A stretch of 64,000 bases of DNA from Streptomyces sp. 846.5 (GTDB lineage: Bacteria > Actinomycetota > Actinomycetes > Streptomycetales > Streptomycetaceae): assembly GCF_004365705.1 (NCBI RefSeq), contig NZ_SOBN01000001.1:4884001-4948000 (forward strand). The letters run 5' to 3'. Positions 16,949-25,803 of the stretch are shown here, piece after piece. Made by a program: the position numbers and the translations under genes. Each line of letters begins with the position of its first letter. Positions within the stretch are counted from its first letter, which is position 1. A model generated the notes under the pieces. It was not told the origin of the DNA. It ran no database searches and saw only the letters and a program-made list of their open reading frames with translations.

Positions 16949-17749
16949 TCAGCCGTCAACCGGACGTCGCAGCGTGATGAGCAGCGGCGTCCGCCGGTCC
17001 ATCAGGGGGCGGACGATGCGCGTCTCGTCCAGCATCGCCTCGGTGGCCGCGTCGCCGACCTCGGCGCGCAGCTCGCCCTGGTGCTGCTCCCACAGGTCGT
17101 AGAGCCGCCCCCAGAACGCGGGCTCCTCAGGGCGCTCCTCGGCCGACTCCCACTCCAGTCCGGCCTCGGCGGCGTGCTCGCGCCAGCCGGGGCGGTCCGG
17201 ACGATGCTGCGGGTGCCCGGGCTGGAGCCGGTTGCCGGTGAACACGAACCGTGCACCGGGCCGCAGGATCCGGCGCAACTCGCGCAGCGCCGCGGTCCGG
17301 TCCGTGGTGAACGGCAGCGCGTCCACGCTCACCGCGCCGTCCGCGCAGGCGTCCGGCAGCCCGGTCTGCTCGAAGGTGCCTGTTCGGAACTCGGCCCGGC
17401 CCTCGGGGACGAAGTCCGCAGCCCGCTCGCCGGCGATCCCCACGGCCACCGGCGAGATGTCCACCCCGATCAGCCGCGCGTTCAGCGCACGGGCCAGCCA
17501 CAGCCCCGTCCCGCCGTTGCCGCAGCCCAGGTCGACCAGGGTCTGCCCGGGCCGCAGCCGCAGCTCGCGCACCATCCCGCCGAGCACGCGCCAGCTGCAG
17601 CTGCTCGCCGGATCGACCTCGGCGGGATACTCCGCCCCGAACGCCTCCGCGTGCAGCCGCGTGGTCAGACTGTCCCTGCCGCGGGCGGCACGGGCGGTGT
17701 GGAAGCGGTCGGTGCGCTCGCGTACGGACTCGTCGGAGCTGCTGGTCAC
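16949..17749 (-). CDS. Class I SAM-dependent methyltransferase
   Basis: The 266-residue protein has motif I LVDLGCGNGGTG near residue 73, the acidic motif II LIGVDISPVAV, and the post-motif region GAVSVDALPFT, followed by LRRILRPGARFVFTG. The N-terminal ~60 residues carry a charged helix. It belongs to the broad methyltransferase_25/11 group; the acceptor substrate cannot be read from the sequence. It lies downstream of the amylase gene on the same strand with a 51-bp gap and may be transcribed with it or alone. Confidence 0.85.
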   Translation of the reverse strand: MTSSSDESVRERTDRFHTARAARGRDSLTTRLHAEAFGAEYPAEVDPASSCSWRVLGGMVRELRLRPGQTLVDLGCGNGGTGLWLARALNARLIGVDISPVAVGIAGERAADFVPEGRAEFRTGTFEQTGLPDACADGAVSVDALPFTTDRTAALRELRRILRPGARFVFTGNRLQPGHPQHRPDRPGWREHAAEAGLEWESAEERPEEPAFWGRLYDLWEQHQGELRAEVGDAATEAMLDETRIVRPLMDRRTPLLITLRRPVDG

Positions 17750-17800
17750 ATGACCTCCCCGGTCGGAAAGGACCGCAGCCTAGCGCGTTCCTCTGTGCGG

Positions 17801-19570
17801 TTACTTCCAGGTGTCGTTGAGGGTCGCGCTGCCCGAGGCGGGGGTGGTCGTGGTGCGGTTGGCGCCGCTCTCCCAGGTGACGTTTCCGCTGCTGTCCTTC
17901 TTGATGTACTTGTACTCGAAGTAGGTGTTGGCGGGGAGGTGGAGCGTCCCGGTCCAGAGCGGGTAGCTCGCGGAGGAGAGCAGGACCGCGCCGCTGGTGC
18001 TCCAGCTGCCGAGGACGGGGAGGGAGCCGACCACGTAGACGTTGGTGCCGTAGACCGTGGTGGCGTTCTCGCTGAAGTTCTCGCTGACGCTGGTCGCGGC
18101 CGACACCAGGTCGGTGCTGTCGAAGGCGACCGAGTCCTTGGCCGGGACGGTCACGCTGGCGTTGCCGCTGCTGTCCACGGTGACGGTCATCCCGCTGCAG
18201 GCGCCGCTGCTGACCGCGCCGTGGATGATGTCGCAGTAGATGCCCGCGGCCATCCCGGTGGCGAAGGTCCTGGTCTGTGCCGAGCTCTCGTTGTTGACCG
18301 CGATCCAGCCCGCGCTGCCCCGGCTGAAGGCGATCAGGTTGGAGCCGTCGTCGTACCAGTTGGCGACCGACTGGCCGGCCGTGTGGTTGTGCCAGGCCAC
18401 CATGTGGTTCACCCCGGTGACCCGGTCGGTGCACTCCCAGCCGCTGCCGCAGGCAGTGTCGGTGACCATGCCGGTGCTGGCGGCCGGGGGCGAGTCGTCG
18501 GAGTTGGTGAAGTCGAATCCGGCGTACACCTCGGGGGTGCCGTAGCCCCAGGCGAGCTCGAACTCGGTGGCGATGTTGTTCACCGCACCGGACTTGTAGC
18601 TGAGGGTGGATCCGTTGCGCTCGGTGTCGTGGTTCTCCACGAACACCAGCTCGTCGCTGCTGGGCAGCAGGCCCCAACTGGTGCCGAAGGTCTTCAGGTT
18701 GGAGATGCTGCCGTTGAACTGCTGGGTGAGGTCGTCGGCGTAGTCGAAGCCGAGCAGACTGCCGGTGACCTCGAAGGAGGCGGGGGCGAGCTGCCCGGTG
18801 CCGCCGGGGATGACCTCCTGGGCGACATAGGGAGCCGTGCCGTCGACGGTCTTGTTGAGCTTGCTCTCGATCGCGGCGAGATCGGTCTCACCGATGTGCT
18901 TGGCCGCGTCCACCCGGAAGCCCGAGACGCCGTAGCCGAGCAGCTTGTTGAGGTACCCGGCGATCTCGGTGCGGACGTAGTCCGACTCGGTGCGCAGGTC
19001 GGAGAGGCTCGACAACTCGCAGTGGGTGACCTCGGTGTAGTTGTCCCAGTTGTGGATCTGGTCGTCGGACTGGGGGCAGTCGCCGGGGTAGTAGTGGAAG
19101 TCGGCGCTGGAGTAGAGCCCGGGGTAGCTGTACTTGGAGTATCCGGTCACCCCGCCGTAGGACGAACTGCCCTGCCCGGTCATGTGGTTGATGACGGTGT
19201 CGACGTAGACCTTCACCCCGGCCGCGCGGCAGGCGGAGACCATGGCGGCGAACTGCGCCTCGCTGCCCATCCGGCTGGTGAGGTTGTAGTCCACCGGCTG
19301 GTAGATCTCCCACCAGGGGTGGCCGGAGACGGTGGTGGAGTCCTCCGGCGGAGCGACCTGGACGCCGCCGTAGCCGGAGGGGCCGAGCACCGTGGTGCAC
19401 TCGTTGGCGACGGAGTTCCAGTTCCACATGAAGAGATTGGCGATCACGTCGCCGCTGTTCAGGGCCGCGTGCGCGGTCCCGGCGCCGGCAGCCAGGGTGA
19501 GCGGGACGATGCCTGCGGTGAGCAGGGCTCCTGAGGCGAGCATGGCGCGAAGGCGCGTGCGCGTACGCAT
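17801..19570 (-). CDS. Secreted alpha-amylase (GH13) with C-terminal starch-binding CBM20
   Basis: The 589-residue extracellular enzyme hydrolyses internal alpha-1,4 bonds of starch. The ATG at 19570 follows GGAG and opens a signal peptide (RTRTRLRAMLASGALL...) that probably ends at AHA-A near residue 35. Catalytic residues by position: Asp221 (GFRVDAAKH), Glu252 (YVAQEVI) and Asp315 (VENHDTERN), with VDTVINHM as the first conserved region. The last ~97 residues (NVYVVGSLPVLGSWSTSGA...YFEYKYIKKD) are a CBM20 starch-binding domain. Upstream CTTGC repeats may bind a MalR-type repressor. Upstream in-frame codons to 19633 lack a signal-peptide context. Confidence 0.95.
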   Translation of the reverse strand: MRTRTRLRAMLASGALLTAGIVPLTLAAGAGTAHAALNSGDVIANLFMWNWNSVANECTTVLGPSGYGGVQVAPPEDSTTVSGHPWWEIYQPVDYNLTSRMGSEAQFAAMVSACRAAGVKVYVDTVINHMTGQGSSSYGGVTGYSKYSYPGLYSSADFHYYPGDCPQSDDQIHNWDNYTEVTHCELSSLSDLRTESDYVRTEIAGYLNKLLGYGVSGFRVDAAKHIGETDLAAIESKLNKTVDGTAPYVAQEVIPGGTGQLAPASFEVTGSLLGFDYADDLTQQFNGSISNLKTFGTSWGLLPSSDELVFVENHDTERNGSTLSYKSGAVNNIATEFELAWGYGTPEVYAGFDFTNSDDSPPAASTGMVTDTACGSGWECTDRVTGVNHMVAWHNHTAGQSVANWYDDGSNLIAFSRGSAGWIAVNNESSAQTRTFATGMAAGIYCDIIHGAVSSGACSGMTVTVDSSGNASVTVPAKDSVAFDSTDLVSAATSVSENFSENATTVYGTNVYVVGSLPVLGSWSTSGAVLLSSASYPLWTGTLHLPANTYFEYKYIKKDSSGNVTWESGANRTTTTPASGSATLNDTWK

Positions 19571-19691
19571 GGTGGCTCCGGGTGGGGTGGAGGTCGCACG
19601 GGCTGAGGGTGGGGTCGCCCGGTGCTTCGCCACGACGATGCTCGCGGTGACGGAGGTGCGTCAAGGGGCGCGTAGAAAATTCTTTCTGATT

Positions 19692-19718
19692 CTTGCGGAA
19701 GGCTGGGATGGACCTTGC
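19692..19718. promoter_or_regulatory. Spaced CTTGC repeats between amylase and phzF-like genes
   Basis: CTTGC occurs at 19692-19696 and 19714-19718, start to start 22 bp (two helix turns), as GCAAG in the amylase direction. Streptomyces amylase and maltose genes are commonly controlled by direct repeats containing GCAAG-type cores bound by MalR, so this is a reasonable operator candidate. It is a short motif, and chance occurrence cannot be excluded. Confidence 0.35.
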
Positions 19719-19765
19719 AGGTACAGTGCCGGAACAATGGGGCTGCCGCCCGAGTTCGTCCGGTC

Positions 19766-20647
19766 ATGGACATCCTTCGCTATGCGGCCTTCACCACCGA
19801 CCCCGAGGGCGGCAACCCCGCCGGGGTCGTGCTCGACGCGATCGGTCTGGACGACGCGGGCATGCTCGCGGTGGCCGCCGAGGTCGGCTACTCGGAGACG
19901 GCGTTTCTGACGAGGGGGAGGAGCGGGGCTGGGGATGCGGGGGAGCGCGACTACGACGTCCGCTACTTCAGCCCCAAGGCGGAGGTGCCCTTCTGCGGCC
20001 ATGCCACCATCGCCACCGCGGTCGCCCTGGCCGAGCGCATCGGCGCCGGGGACCTGCTCTTCCGCACCCGGGCCGGCGAGGTGCCCGTCGCCGTTGAGGC
20101 CGGGCCGAACGGAGCCCTGCGGGCGACCCTGACCAGCGTCGATCCCCGAGTGGACGCGGTGTCGGAGGCGGACGTGGCCGAGGCGCTGCGGTTGCTCCGC
20201 TGGAGCGCCGACGACCTCGACCCGGCCCTGCCGCCCCGGATCGCCTACGCGGGCGCCCAGCACCTCGTCCTGGCCGCCGCCACCCGCGAGCGCCTCGCGG
20301 ACCTGGACTACGACTTCGAGGGGCTTGCGGCCTTTATGGCGGCCCGCGAGCTGACCACATTGCAGCTGGTGTGGCGCGAGGACGCCTCCACCTTCCACGT
20401 CCGCGACCCGTTCCCGATCGGCGGGGTCGTCGAGGACCCGGCGACCGGCGCCGCGGCGGCGGCCTTCGGCGCGTACCTGCGGGAGCTGGGGTTGGTGGTC
20501 GGGGGAGGCGGGACGGTGCTGACGCTGCATCAGGGGGAGGATCTGGGCCGGCCCGGGGTGCTGCGGGTGGAGCTGCGGGAGGGGGACAGCAGGGTGCGGG
20601 TGTCGGGTACGGCGGTGGCGATCACCGAGCAGGGCTGCGGACCGTAG
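19766..20647 (+). CDS. PhzF-family isomerase/epimerase-like protein
   Basis: The 293-residue protein matches PhzF: N-terminal FTTDPEGGNPAGVV, the conserved catalytic Glu44 in YSETAFL, RYFSPKAEVPFCGHATIA, and the C-terminal half with PFPIGGVVEDPATGAAAAAFGAYL. PhzF catalyses a proton shift in phenazine synthesis, but most genomic homologues lie outside phenazine clusters, as here, and their substrates are unknown. The ATG at 19766 was chosen because the conserved family start (MDILRYAAF) begins there. TACAGT at 19723-19728 could be a -10 box giving a short leader. The gene is divergent from the amylase gene. Confidence 0.88.
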   Translation: MDILRYAAFTTDPEGGNPAGVVLDAIGLDDAGMLAVAAEVGYSETAFLTRGRSGAGDAGERDYDVRYFSPKAEVPFCGHATIATAVALAERIGAGDLLFRTRAGEVPVAVEAGPNGALRATLTSVDPRVDAVSEADVAEALRLLRWSADDLDPALPPRIAYAGAQHLVLAAATRERLADLDYDFEGLAAFMAARELTTLQLVWREDASTFHVRDPFPIGGVVEDPATGAAAAAFGAYLRELGLVVGGGGTVLTLHQGEDLGRPGVLRVELREGDSRVRVSGTAVAITEQGCGP

Positions 20648-20652
20648 TGGGC

Positions 20653-20735
20653 TGGTCGCGCAGTTCCCCGCGCCCCGAGGAGACTGCAACTGGCTCAGTT
20701 GCACATGCTCAGGGGCGCGGGGAACTGCGCGACCA
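20653..20735. repeat. Large inverted repeat with 24-bp perfect arms and a nested hairpin
   Basis: The arms at 20653-20676 and 20712-20735 are exact inverse copies (beginning TGGTCGCGCAGTTCCCC). The loop holds a second perfect hairpin, GCAACTG/CAGTTGC, at 20686-20702. I recognise the outer arm as a sequence found again and again in Streptomyces intergenic regions, usually after genes. It probably terminates the PhzF transcript and may act as a dispersed REP-like element. Confidence 0.85.
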
Positions 20736-20771
20736 ACCAGGCAGAACCTGCAGCCGAGCTACGATCCCCAG

Positions 20772-21830
20772 GTGCTCCTCACCCGTCCCGCCGTAGCCGT
20801 TGAAGCGCCCCCGCGCACCGCGCGTGACCCCTTCTTCGACAACGCCAAACTTCTCGTGATCGTCCTGGTCGTGCTGGGCCATGCCTGGGAGCCATTGGTC
20901 GGCCAGCCCGGCGAACGGCCGCTGCGCGCGGCCTACCTGCTGGTCTATGCGTTCCACATGCCGGTCTTCGTGCTGGTGTCCGGCTGGTTCTCGCAGAGCT
21001 TCCGGGGCGAGCCGCGCCAGCTCCGGCGGCTGCTCGCCGGCGTCCTCGCGCCGTTCCTGCTGTGGAACACGCTGCTGACGCTGTGGGTGCAGTGGCTGGC
21101 CGGAACGCACTTCGCGCTGGCACCGCTGACCCCGACCTGGGTGCTGTGGTTCCTGATGTCGCTGTTCCTCTGGCGGATCACCGCCCCGCTGTGGCGGCTG
21201 GTCCGCCGGCCGGTGCCGGTGGCGATCGCGGTGTTCCTGCTCAGCGGCGCCTTCACCTTCGGACCGATGCTGGCGCCGGCCAGGACGCTGGAGTTCCTGC
21301 CGTACTTCGTGATCGGCCTCTGCCTGCGCCGCGAGCACCTGGACCGCCTGCTCGCGCATCGCCACGTCCGGCTCTACGCCCTGGCGACCTTCGCCGCCGC
21401 AGCGGTCCTCGCCTATGCGGCGGCCCCGAGCACCGACGTCAACTGGCTCTACCGCAGCGGCTCCAGCGGCTCGCTCCATGTCTCGTATGCGCGCTGGCTG
21501 GCTGAGTCCTCGGTGCTGTTCCTGCTTGGGCTGCTGCTCACGGCGGCCTTCCTGGCGCTGGTGCCGCGCCGTTCGATGTGGTTCACCGCGCTCGGCGCCG
21601 GGACCATGTACGCCTTCCTGCTGCATGCGTTCGTGCAGCGGACGCTGCTGCTGGAGGGCGCGTACCACTGGTCGCTGCTGCGCCAGCCCGGCGGCTGGCT
21701 GCTCCTGTCCGCCGGCGCGGTGGCGCTGGCGCTGGCGCTCTGCACCACCCCGGTGCGGCGGGTGTTCCGGCCGCTGGTGGAGCCCCGGCTGCGCCGGCTG
21801 CTCCGCGAGGAGACCGGGCTCGACGGATGA
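20772..21830 (+). CDS. Acyltransferase-3 family membrane protein
   Basis: The 352-residue protein has about ten transmembrane segments and starts at GTG 20772. N-terminal signature: RDPFFDNAKLLVIVLVVLGHAWEPL, where the His of LGHAWEP corresponds to the family's active histidine; AFHMPVFVLVSGWF follows, and later FLPYFVIGLCL. Acyltransferase-3 enzymes (OafA type) move acetyl or other acyl groups onto sugars, antibiotics or cell-wall polymers at the membrane. There is no SGNH domain. The substrate is unknown and no glycan cluster surrounds it. Confidence 0.85.
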   Translation: MLLTRPAVAVEAPPRTARDPFFDNAKLLVIVLVVLGHAWEPLVGQPGERPLRAAYLLVYAFHMPVFVLVSGWFSQSFRGEPRQLRRLLAGVLAPFLLWNTLLTLWVQWLAGTHFALAPLTPTWVLWFLMSLFLWRITAPLWRLVRRPVPVAIAVFLLSGAFTFGPMLAPARTLEFLPYFVIGLCLRREHLDRLLAHRHVRLYALATFAAAAVLAYAAAPSTDVNWLYRSGSSGSLHVSYARWLAESSVLFLLGLLLTAAFLALVPRRSMWFTALGAGTMYAFLLHAFVQRTLLLEGAYHWSLLRQPGGWLLLSAGAVALALALCTTPVRRVFRPLVEPRLRRLLREETGLDG

Positions 21831-21857
21831 ATCTGTCTCCGATCCGGGGACAGATTC
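21829..21857. terminator. Hairpin between convergent acyltransferase and siderophore ATPase genes
   Basis: GAATCTGTCTCC (21829-21840) pairs with GGGGACAGATTC (21846-21857) with one mismatch and a 5-base loop. It overlaps the stop codon of the acyltransferase gene and lies just before the stop of the opposing ATPase gene, so it can serve both. Confidence 0.65.
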
Positions 21858-21864
21858 CGATCCG

Positions 21865-22677
21865 CTAGGCCTTGAGCGTGGCCCTGCCGACGGAACGCAC
21901 TCGCGCCAGCGGTACGACCAGCGGCGTCCCGCTCTCCGGGTCCTCGATCACCCGGCAGCGCAGCCCGAACACCTGCTGCACCAGCTCCGCCGTCACGATC
22001 TCCGAGGGGTCGCCCTCGGCGACCACCGCCCCGTCCCGCATCGCGATCAGATGGGTGGCATAGCGCGCCGCCTGGTTGAGGTCGTGGAGCACGGCTACCA
22101 GCGTCCGCCCCTGTGTCTCGTGCAACTCGGCGCAGAGGTTCAGTAGTTCGACCTGGTGGGCGACGTCGAGATAGGTCGTCGGTTCGTCGAGCAGCAGCAG
22201 CGGGGTCTCCTGGGCCAGGCACATCGCCAGCCACACCCGCTGCCGCTGGCCGCCCGACAACTCGTCGACGCAGCGATCGGCCAGCTCAGTCACCCCGGTC
22301 GCGGCCATCGACTCGCCGACCACCTGCTCGTCCCGCGACGACCACTGCCGGAACAGCCCCTGGTAGGGGTAGCGGCCCCGAGCGACCAGGTCGGCGACGG
22401 TGATGCCGTCCGGCGCCGTCGAGCCCTGCGGCAGCAGCCCCAGCTGTTGGGCGACCTTGCGGGCCGGCAGCGAGGTGATGTCCCGTCCGTCCAGGTGGAC
22501 GGCGCCCCGGGCCGGTCGCAGCACCCGCCCGAGGGCGCGCAGCAGGGTCGACTTGCCGCAGGCATTGGGGCCGATGATCGCGGTGAACGAGCCGTCAGGG
22601 ATCGCCACGTCCAGATGCTCGGCGACCGGAAAGCCCTGGTACGCGAGGGTGACGTCATGGGCGGCGAGGCGGGACAC
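21865..22677 (-). CDS. Iron-siderophore ABC transporter ATP-binding protein
   Basis: The 270-residue FecE/FhuC-type ATPase has Walker A GPNACGKST near residue 37, LLPQGS, a Tyr-containing ARGRYPYQGLF typical of the siderophore/B12 subfamily, signature LSGGQRQR, Walker B LLLLDEPTTYLD and VLHDLNQAARYA. It would energise uptake of ferric siderophores with permease and binding-protein partners, which are not encoded here. The gene is divergent from a siderophore-interacting flavoprotein gene and shares a 95-bp promoter region containing an iron box, so repression by iron-loaded DmdR/IdeR is expected. Confidence 0.92.
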   Translation of the reverse strand: MSRLAAHDVTLAYQGFPVAEHLDVAIPDGSFTAIIGPNACGKSTLLRALGRVLRPARGAVHLDGRDITSLPARKVAQQLGLLPQGSTAPDGITVADLVARGRYPYQGLFRQWSSRDEQVVGESMAATGVTELADRCVDELSGGQRQRVWLAMCLAQETPLLLLDEPTTYLDVAHQVELLNLCAELHETQGRTLVAVLHDLNQAARYATHLIAMRDGAVVAEGDPSEIVTAELVQQVFGLRCRVIEDPESGTPLVVPLARVRSVGRATLKA

Positions 22678-22716
22678 GTAGGGCTCCTCGGTGGCGGTAC
22701 TCGACCTGTGCCATAG

Positions 22717-22735
22717 TAAGGGAAGCCTAACCTAA
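22717..22735. promoter_or_regulatory. Iron box (DmdR/IdeR-type operator), divergent promoters
   Basis: TAAGGGAAGCCTAACCTAA matches the 19-bp actinobacterial iron box consensus TTAGGTTAGSCTAACCTAA at 16 of 19 positions; one half-site is perfect and the other degenerate. It lies between the siderophore ATPase and the siderophore-interacting protein genes, placing both under iron repression. Confidence 0.85.
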
Positions 22736-22772
22736 TCGAACTTCAGCTATCGATCAGGCCCCTGGAGTCCGC

Positions 22773-23609
22773 ATGCCCGCAACCGCCGCCCCTGCTGTTC
22801 CTGTTGTCGACCCGTTCCGCCTGTTCTCGGTCGAGGTCGTCCGGAAGGAATGGCTCACCCCTGGGATGGTCCGCGTCACCTTCGGCGGCGCTGACCTGGC
22901 GGGATTCGTCAACGGCGGTCGCGACCAGCGCATCAAGCTGCTGCTCGCGCAGGAGGGCCAGACCGAACCGGGGCTGCCGGACGAGGACGTGGAGGGCGGC
23001 TGGTACCGGGGCTGGCAGCGGATGCCGGCGATCTGGCGACCCGTCATACGCACCTACACCGTCCGCGCCCAGCGGTCCGAGGCGGGCGAGATCGACGTCG
23101 ACCTCGCCCTGCACTCCGGCCCCGCCGAAGGCCCGGCCTCCCGCTGGGCCCGCGCCACGAACCCCGGCGACCGCATCGCCGTCTACGGCCCCACGATCCC
23201 GGACGCCGGCGGCGTCGAGTTCCACCTCCCGCCGGATGCCGACGAGGTACTGATCGCCGGCGATGAGGCCGCGCTCCCGGCTATCGCCGCCATCCTGGAG
23301 ACCCTCCCCGCCGACCTCCCGACCAGGGTCTTCATCCGCATCACCGACCCGACCCACCGCCAGTCCCTCCCCACAGCGGCCTCGGCCCGGATCCACTGGC
23401 TGGACGGTGGTGCTGAACTGGCCGAGGCGGTCGGAGCGGACGACGAGGGGAGGGCTGACACTCCGTCGGCTCCCTACGCCTGGATCGCCTGTGAGGCCTC
23501 CGGGGTCCGCGTTCTACGCCGCTACCTCGTCAACGACCGCGCCTACCCGCGCAAAGCGGTGACGTTCATGGGCTACTGGCGGAAGGGGCGGGCGGAGGTG
23601 AACGACTAA
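22773..23609 (+). CDS. Siderophore-interacting protein (ViuB-like FAD reductase)
   Basis: The 278-residue cytoplasmic flavoprotein would reduce imported ferric siderophores to free iron. N-terminal FAD-binding barrel: PFRLFSVEVVRKEWLTPGMVRVTFGG, with the FAD motif RTYTVRAQ near residue 93. The C-terminal reductase part has LIAGDEAALPAIAAIL and the family ending VTFMGYWRKGRAE. GGAG lies about 6 nt before ATG 22773. It shares the iron box with the divergent siderophore ATPase gene, so the two probably serve the same uptake route. A perfect hairpin follows the stop. Confidence 0.93.
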   Translation: MPATAAPAVPVVDPFRLFSVEVVRKEWLTPGMVRVTFGGADLAGFVNGGRDQRIKLLLAQEGQTEPGLPDEDVEGGWYRGWQRMPAIWRPVIRTYTVRAQRSEAGEIDVDLALHSGPAEGPASRWARATNPGDRIAVYGPTIPDAGGVEFHLPPDADEVLIAGDEAALPAIAAILETLPADLPTRVFIRITDPTHRQSLPTAASARIHWLDGGAELAEAVGADDEGRADTPSAPYAWIACEASGVRVLRRYLVNDRAYPRKAVTFMGYWRKGRAEVND

Positions 23610-23610
23610 G

Positions 23611-23634
23611 GGGGAGGCGGCGCTCCGCCTCCCC
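23611..23634. terminator. Bidirectional hairpin terminator
   Basis: GGGGAGGCGG and CCGCCTCCCC pair perfectly around CGCT. The element lies between the convergent siderophore-interacting protein and glycosyltransferase genes. Confidence 0.8.
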
Positions 23635-23648
23635 AACACGACACTGCG

Positions 23649-25745
23649 TCAGCCCGTGGTCGTCGTCTTCGCCTTCGTCAGGTCGTAGACCGTCACCCCG
23701 TCCACCGTGCTGGACGTGTAGTTGGCTGCGACCCAGGTGGAGATCTGGCTGGTGTCGGAACTGCCGCTGCTGCCGTTGGCGCCGGTGCCGCCGGCGATGA
23801 AGTAGTGGATCCGGCCGGAGCGGACGTACTGCTCGAACTGGCTGAGGCTCGGGGCGGCGTCGGTGCCGTTGAAGCCGCCGAGGGCCATCACCGGGTCACC
23901 GGTGGCGAGTTGGTAGCCGGCGGCGTTCTGGGAGCCGATTGCTGCGGCGGCCCAGGTGTACTTGCCGGCGTCGGTCTTCAGCAGGGCGGTGATCGCCGTA
24001 CCGGGGTTGGAGCCGTTGAGCAGCGTTCCGACGCCGCCGCCACCGCCTGCCCCGCCGCCGAACCCGCCGCCACCAGCGCCGCCGCCCCCGCCGCGTGTTG
24101 TGGTGCCGCCCGGGGCGGTACCGCCGCCGGGGAAGCCCCCGGTGCCGCCGCCGGCCTGCGGTGCGCCCTGGCCGCCGCCGGTGGTGGTGCCGCCCTGGCC
24201 CCCGCCCGGGAACCCGCCGCCGGCACGTCCGCCGCCGAAGCCGCCACCGCCGCCGCCTCCGAATCCGCCGCCCATCACGGTCGGTCCCGCGCTGGGCAGG
24301 GATCCGGTGTGCGCCGTGCCCACCGTCTGCAGGGTGTAGGCCGCCGGTCCGGCCAGGGCCGCGACCAGGCCCAGCGCGGCCAGCGGGCGGGCGAAGCCGT
24401 TCGGGAGGTGGCCTGCGACGACCAGGCCCAGCGCCGCCAGCATCCCGCCGATCAGCACCGCGTAGCGCAGCCACGGGTACCAGTCGGAGCTGTGCTCCAG
24501 CAGGGTGTACGACCACACGGCCGTCACCCCGGTGACCACGGCCAGTGCCACGGAGGCGAACCAGCTCTGCCGGTGCTCCCAGAGCAGCGCTGCGCCCATG
24601 CCGACCAGGATCGCGATGTACGGAGCCAGCGCGACGTTGTAGTACGGGTGGAAGATGCCCTTCATCAGACTGAACGTCAGGAAGGTGGTGACCAGGGCGA
24701 GTCCCCACAGCACGAAGGCAGCGCGGCGGCTGTCCACGCGGGGGAGTCGCCAGGTCAGCCACAGTCCGGCGACCAGCAGCAGCAGCGCCGCCGGGAGCAG
24801 CCAGGCGATCTGACCGCCCATGTCCGAGCTGAACAGCCGGGTGAGCCCGGTGCTGCCCCACATGCCCGTGCCGCCTGCGGCACCGCCGCCCCCGCCCACG
24901 CTGCCGGTCTCGGAGCCGTCCAGACGCCCGAACCCGTTGTAGCCGAAGGTCAGTTCAAGGAAGCTGTTGTGCTGGCTGCCGCCGATGTACGGCCGGTACG
25001 CGGCCGGGGTCAGCTCGACGACGGCAACCCACCAGCCGCCGCTGACGACCATGACGACCAGGGCCACCAGCACCTGCCTGATCCTGCGCCACATCCCGGT
25101 CGGTGCGAACGCCAGGTACGTGATGCCGAGCGCGGGGAGGATCAGGAACGCCTGCAGCGTCTTGGTGAGGAACGCCAGGCCCACGCACACGCCCGCCAGC
25201 ACCAGCCAGCGGGTCTGGGCCTTCTCCTGCGCACGCAGCACGGCGTATCCGGCGAGGGTGAGCAGCAGGGCGAGCAGCGCGTCGGGGTTGTTGAAGCGGA
25301 ACATCAGCGCGGCGACGGGGGTGAGGGCCAGCGCCGCGCCCGCGATCAGTCCGGCCTGGGCCGAGAACCGACGGCGTACCGCCGCGTACACGACGGCGAC
25401 CGTGGCGACGCCCTCCAGGGCCTGGGGAGCCAGGATCGACCAGGAGTTGACGCCGAAGATCCGGGCCGAGATGTCCATGACCCACAGCGACGCGGGGGGC
25501 TTGTCCACGGTGATGAAGTTCGCCGCGTCGGAGGAGCCGTAGAACATGGCCTCCCAGCTCTTGCTGCCGGCCTGTACGGCCGCCGAGTAGAACTGGTTGG
25601 CCCAGCCGGAAGCGCTGAGATCCCACAGATAGAGAACGGCGGTGACCAGGAGCAGACCGATGAAGGCGGGGCGGACCCAGTGCGGGTCCCCGGCGGGGGA
25701 CTGCTGATCCAGCTCGACGGGCTGGGCGGCGATGGTGGACGACAT
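23649..25745 (-). CDS. GT39-family membrane glycosyltransferase with a large Gly-rich loop
   Basis: The 698-residue protein has about a dozen transmembrane segments. Residues 20-470 resemble ArnT/PMT-type lipid-linked sugar transferases: the first outer loop carries FITVDKPPASLWVMDI (the DKPP motif typical of the group), followed by FRFNNPDALLALLLTLAGY. A Gly-rich region of about 100 residues (roughly 490-590, with short repeats such as GGGFGGG and GGGQGG) precedes a soluble C-terminal domain (SQFEQYVRSGRIHYFIAGG). It probably moves a sugar from a polyprenyl-phosphate donor on the outer face of the membrane; the mannose synthase at 16.2 kb could supply such a donor. GGAGAGA lies before ATG 25745. 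It is downstream of an OmpR-type kinase/regulator pair. Confidence 0.88.
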   Translation of the reverse strand: MSSTIAAQPVELDQQSPAGDPHWVRPAFIGLLLVTAVLYLWDLSASGWANQFYSAAVQAGSKSWEAMFYGSSDAANFITVDKPPASLWVMDISARIFGVNSWSILAPQALEGVATVAVVYAAVRRRFSAQAGLIAGAALALTPVAALMFRFNNPDALLALLLTLAGYAVLRAQEKAQTRWLVLAGVCVGLAFLTKTLQAFLILPALGITYLAFAPTGMWRRIRQVLVALVVMVVSGGWWVAVVELTPAAYRPYIGGSQHNSFLELTFGYNGFGRLDGSETGSVGGGGGAAGGTGMWGSTGLTRLFSSDMGGQIAWLLPAALLLLVAGLWLTWRLPRVDSRRAAFVLWGLALVTTFLTFSLMKGIFHPYYNVALAPYIAILVGMGAALLWEHRQSWFASVALAVVTGVTAVWSYTLLEHSSDWYPWLRYAVLIGGMLAALGLVVAGHLPNGFARPLAALGLVAALAGPAAYTLQTVGTAHTGSLPSAGPTVMGGGFGGGGGGGFGGGRAGGGFPGGGQGGTTTGGGQGAPQAGGGTGGFPGGGTAPGGTTTRGGGGGAGGGGFGGGAGGGGGVGTLLNGSNPGTAITALLKTDAGKYTWAAAAIGSQNAAGYQLATGDPVMALGGFNGTDAAPSLSQFEQYVRSGRIHYFIAGGTGANGSSGSSDTSQISTWVAANYTSSTVDGVTVYDLTKAKTTTTG

Positions 25746-25803
25746 AGCACCAATCTCTCCGAGAGCCCTGTTGTCGCCGTGTGCCGATGCTGTGAACGGT
25801 CTG

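Noticed and set aside
16907-19534. 875-codon plus-strand frame opposite the methyltransferase and amylase genes
   Set aside because: Shadow of two well-recognised minus-strand genes.
19715-19766. PhzF gene as part of a phenazine cluster
   Set aside because: No other phenazine genes are nearby; PhzF relatives are common outside such clusters.
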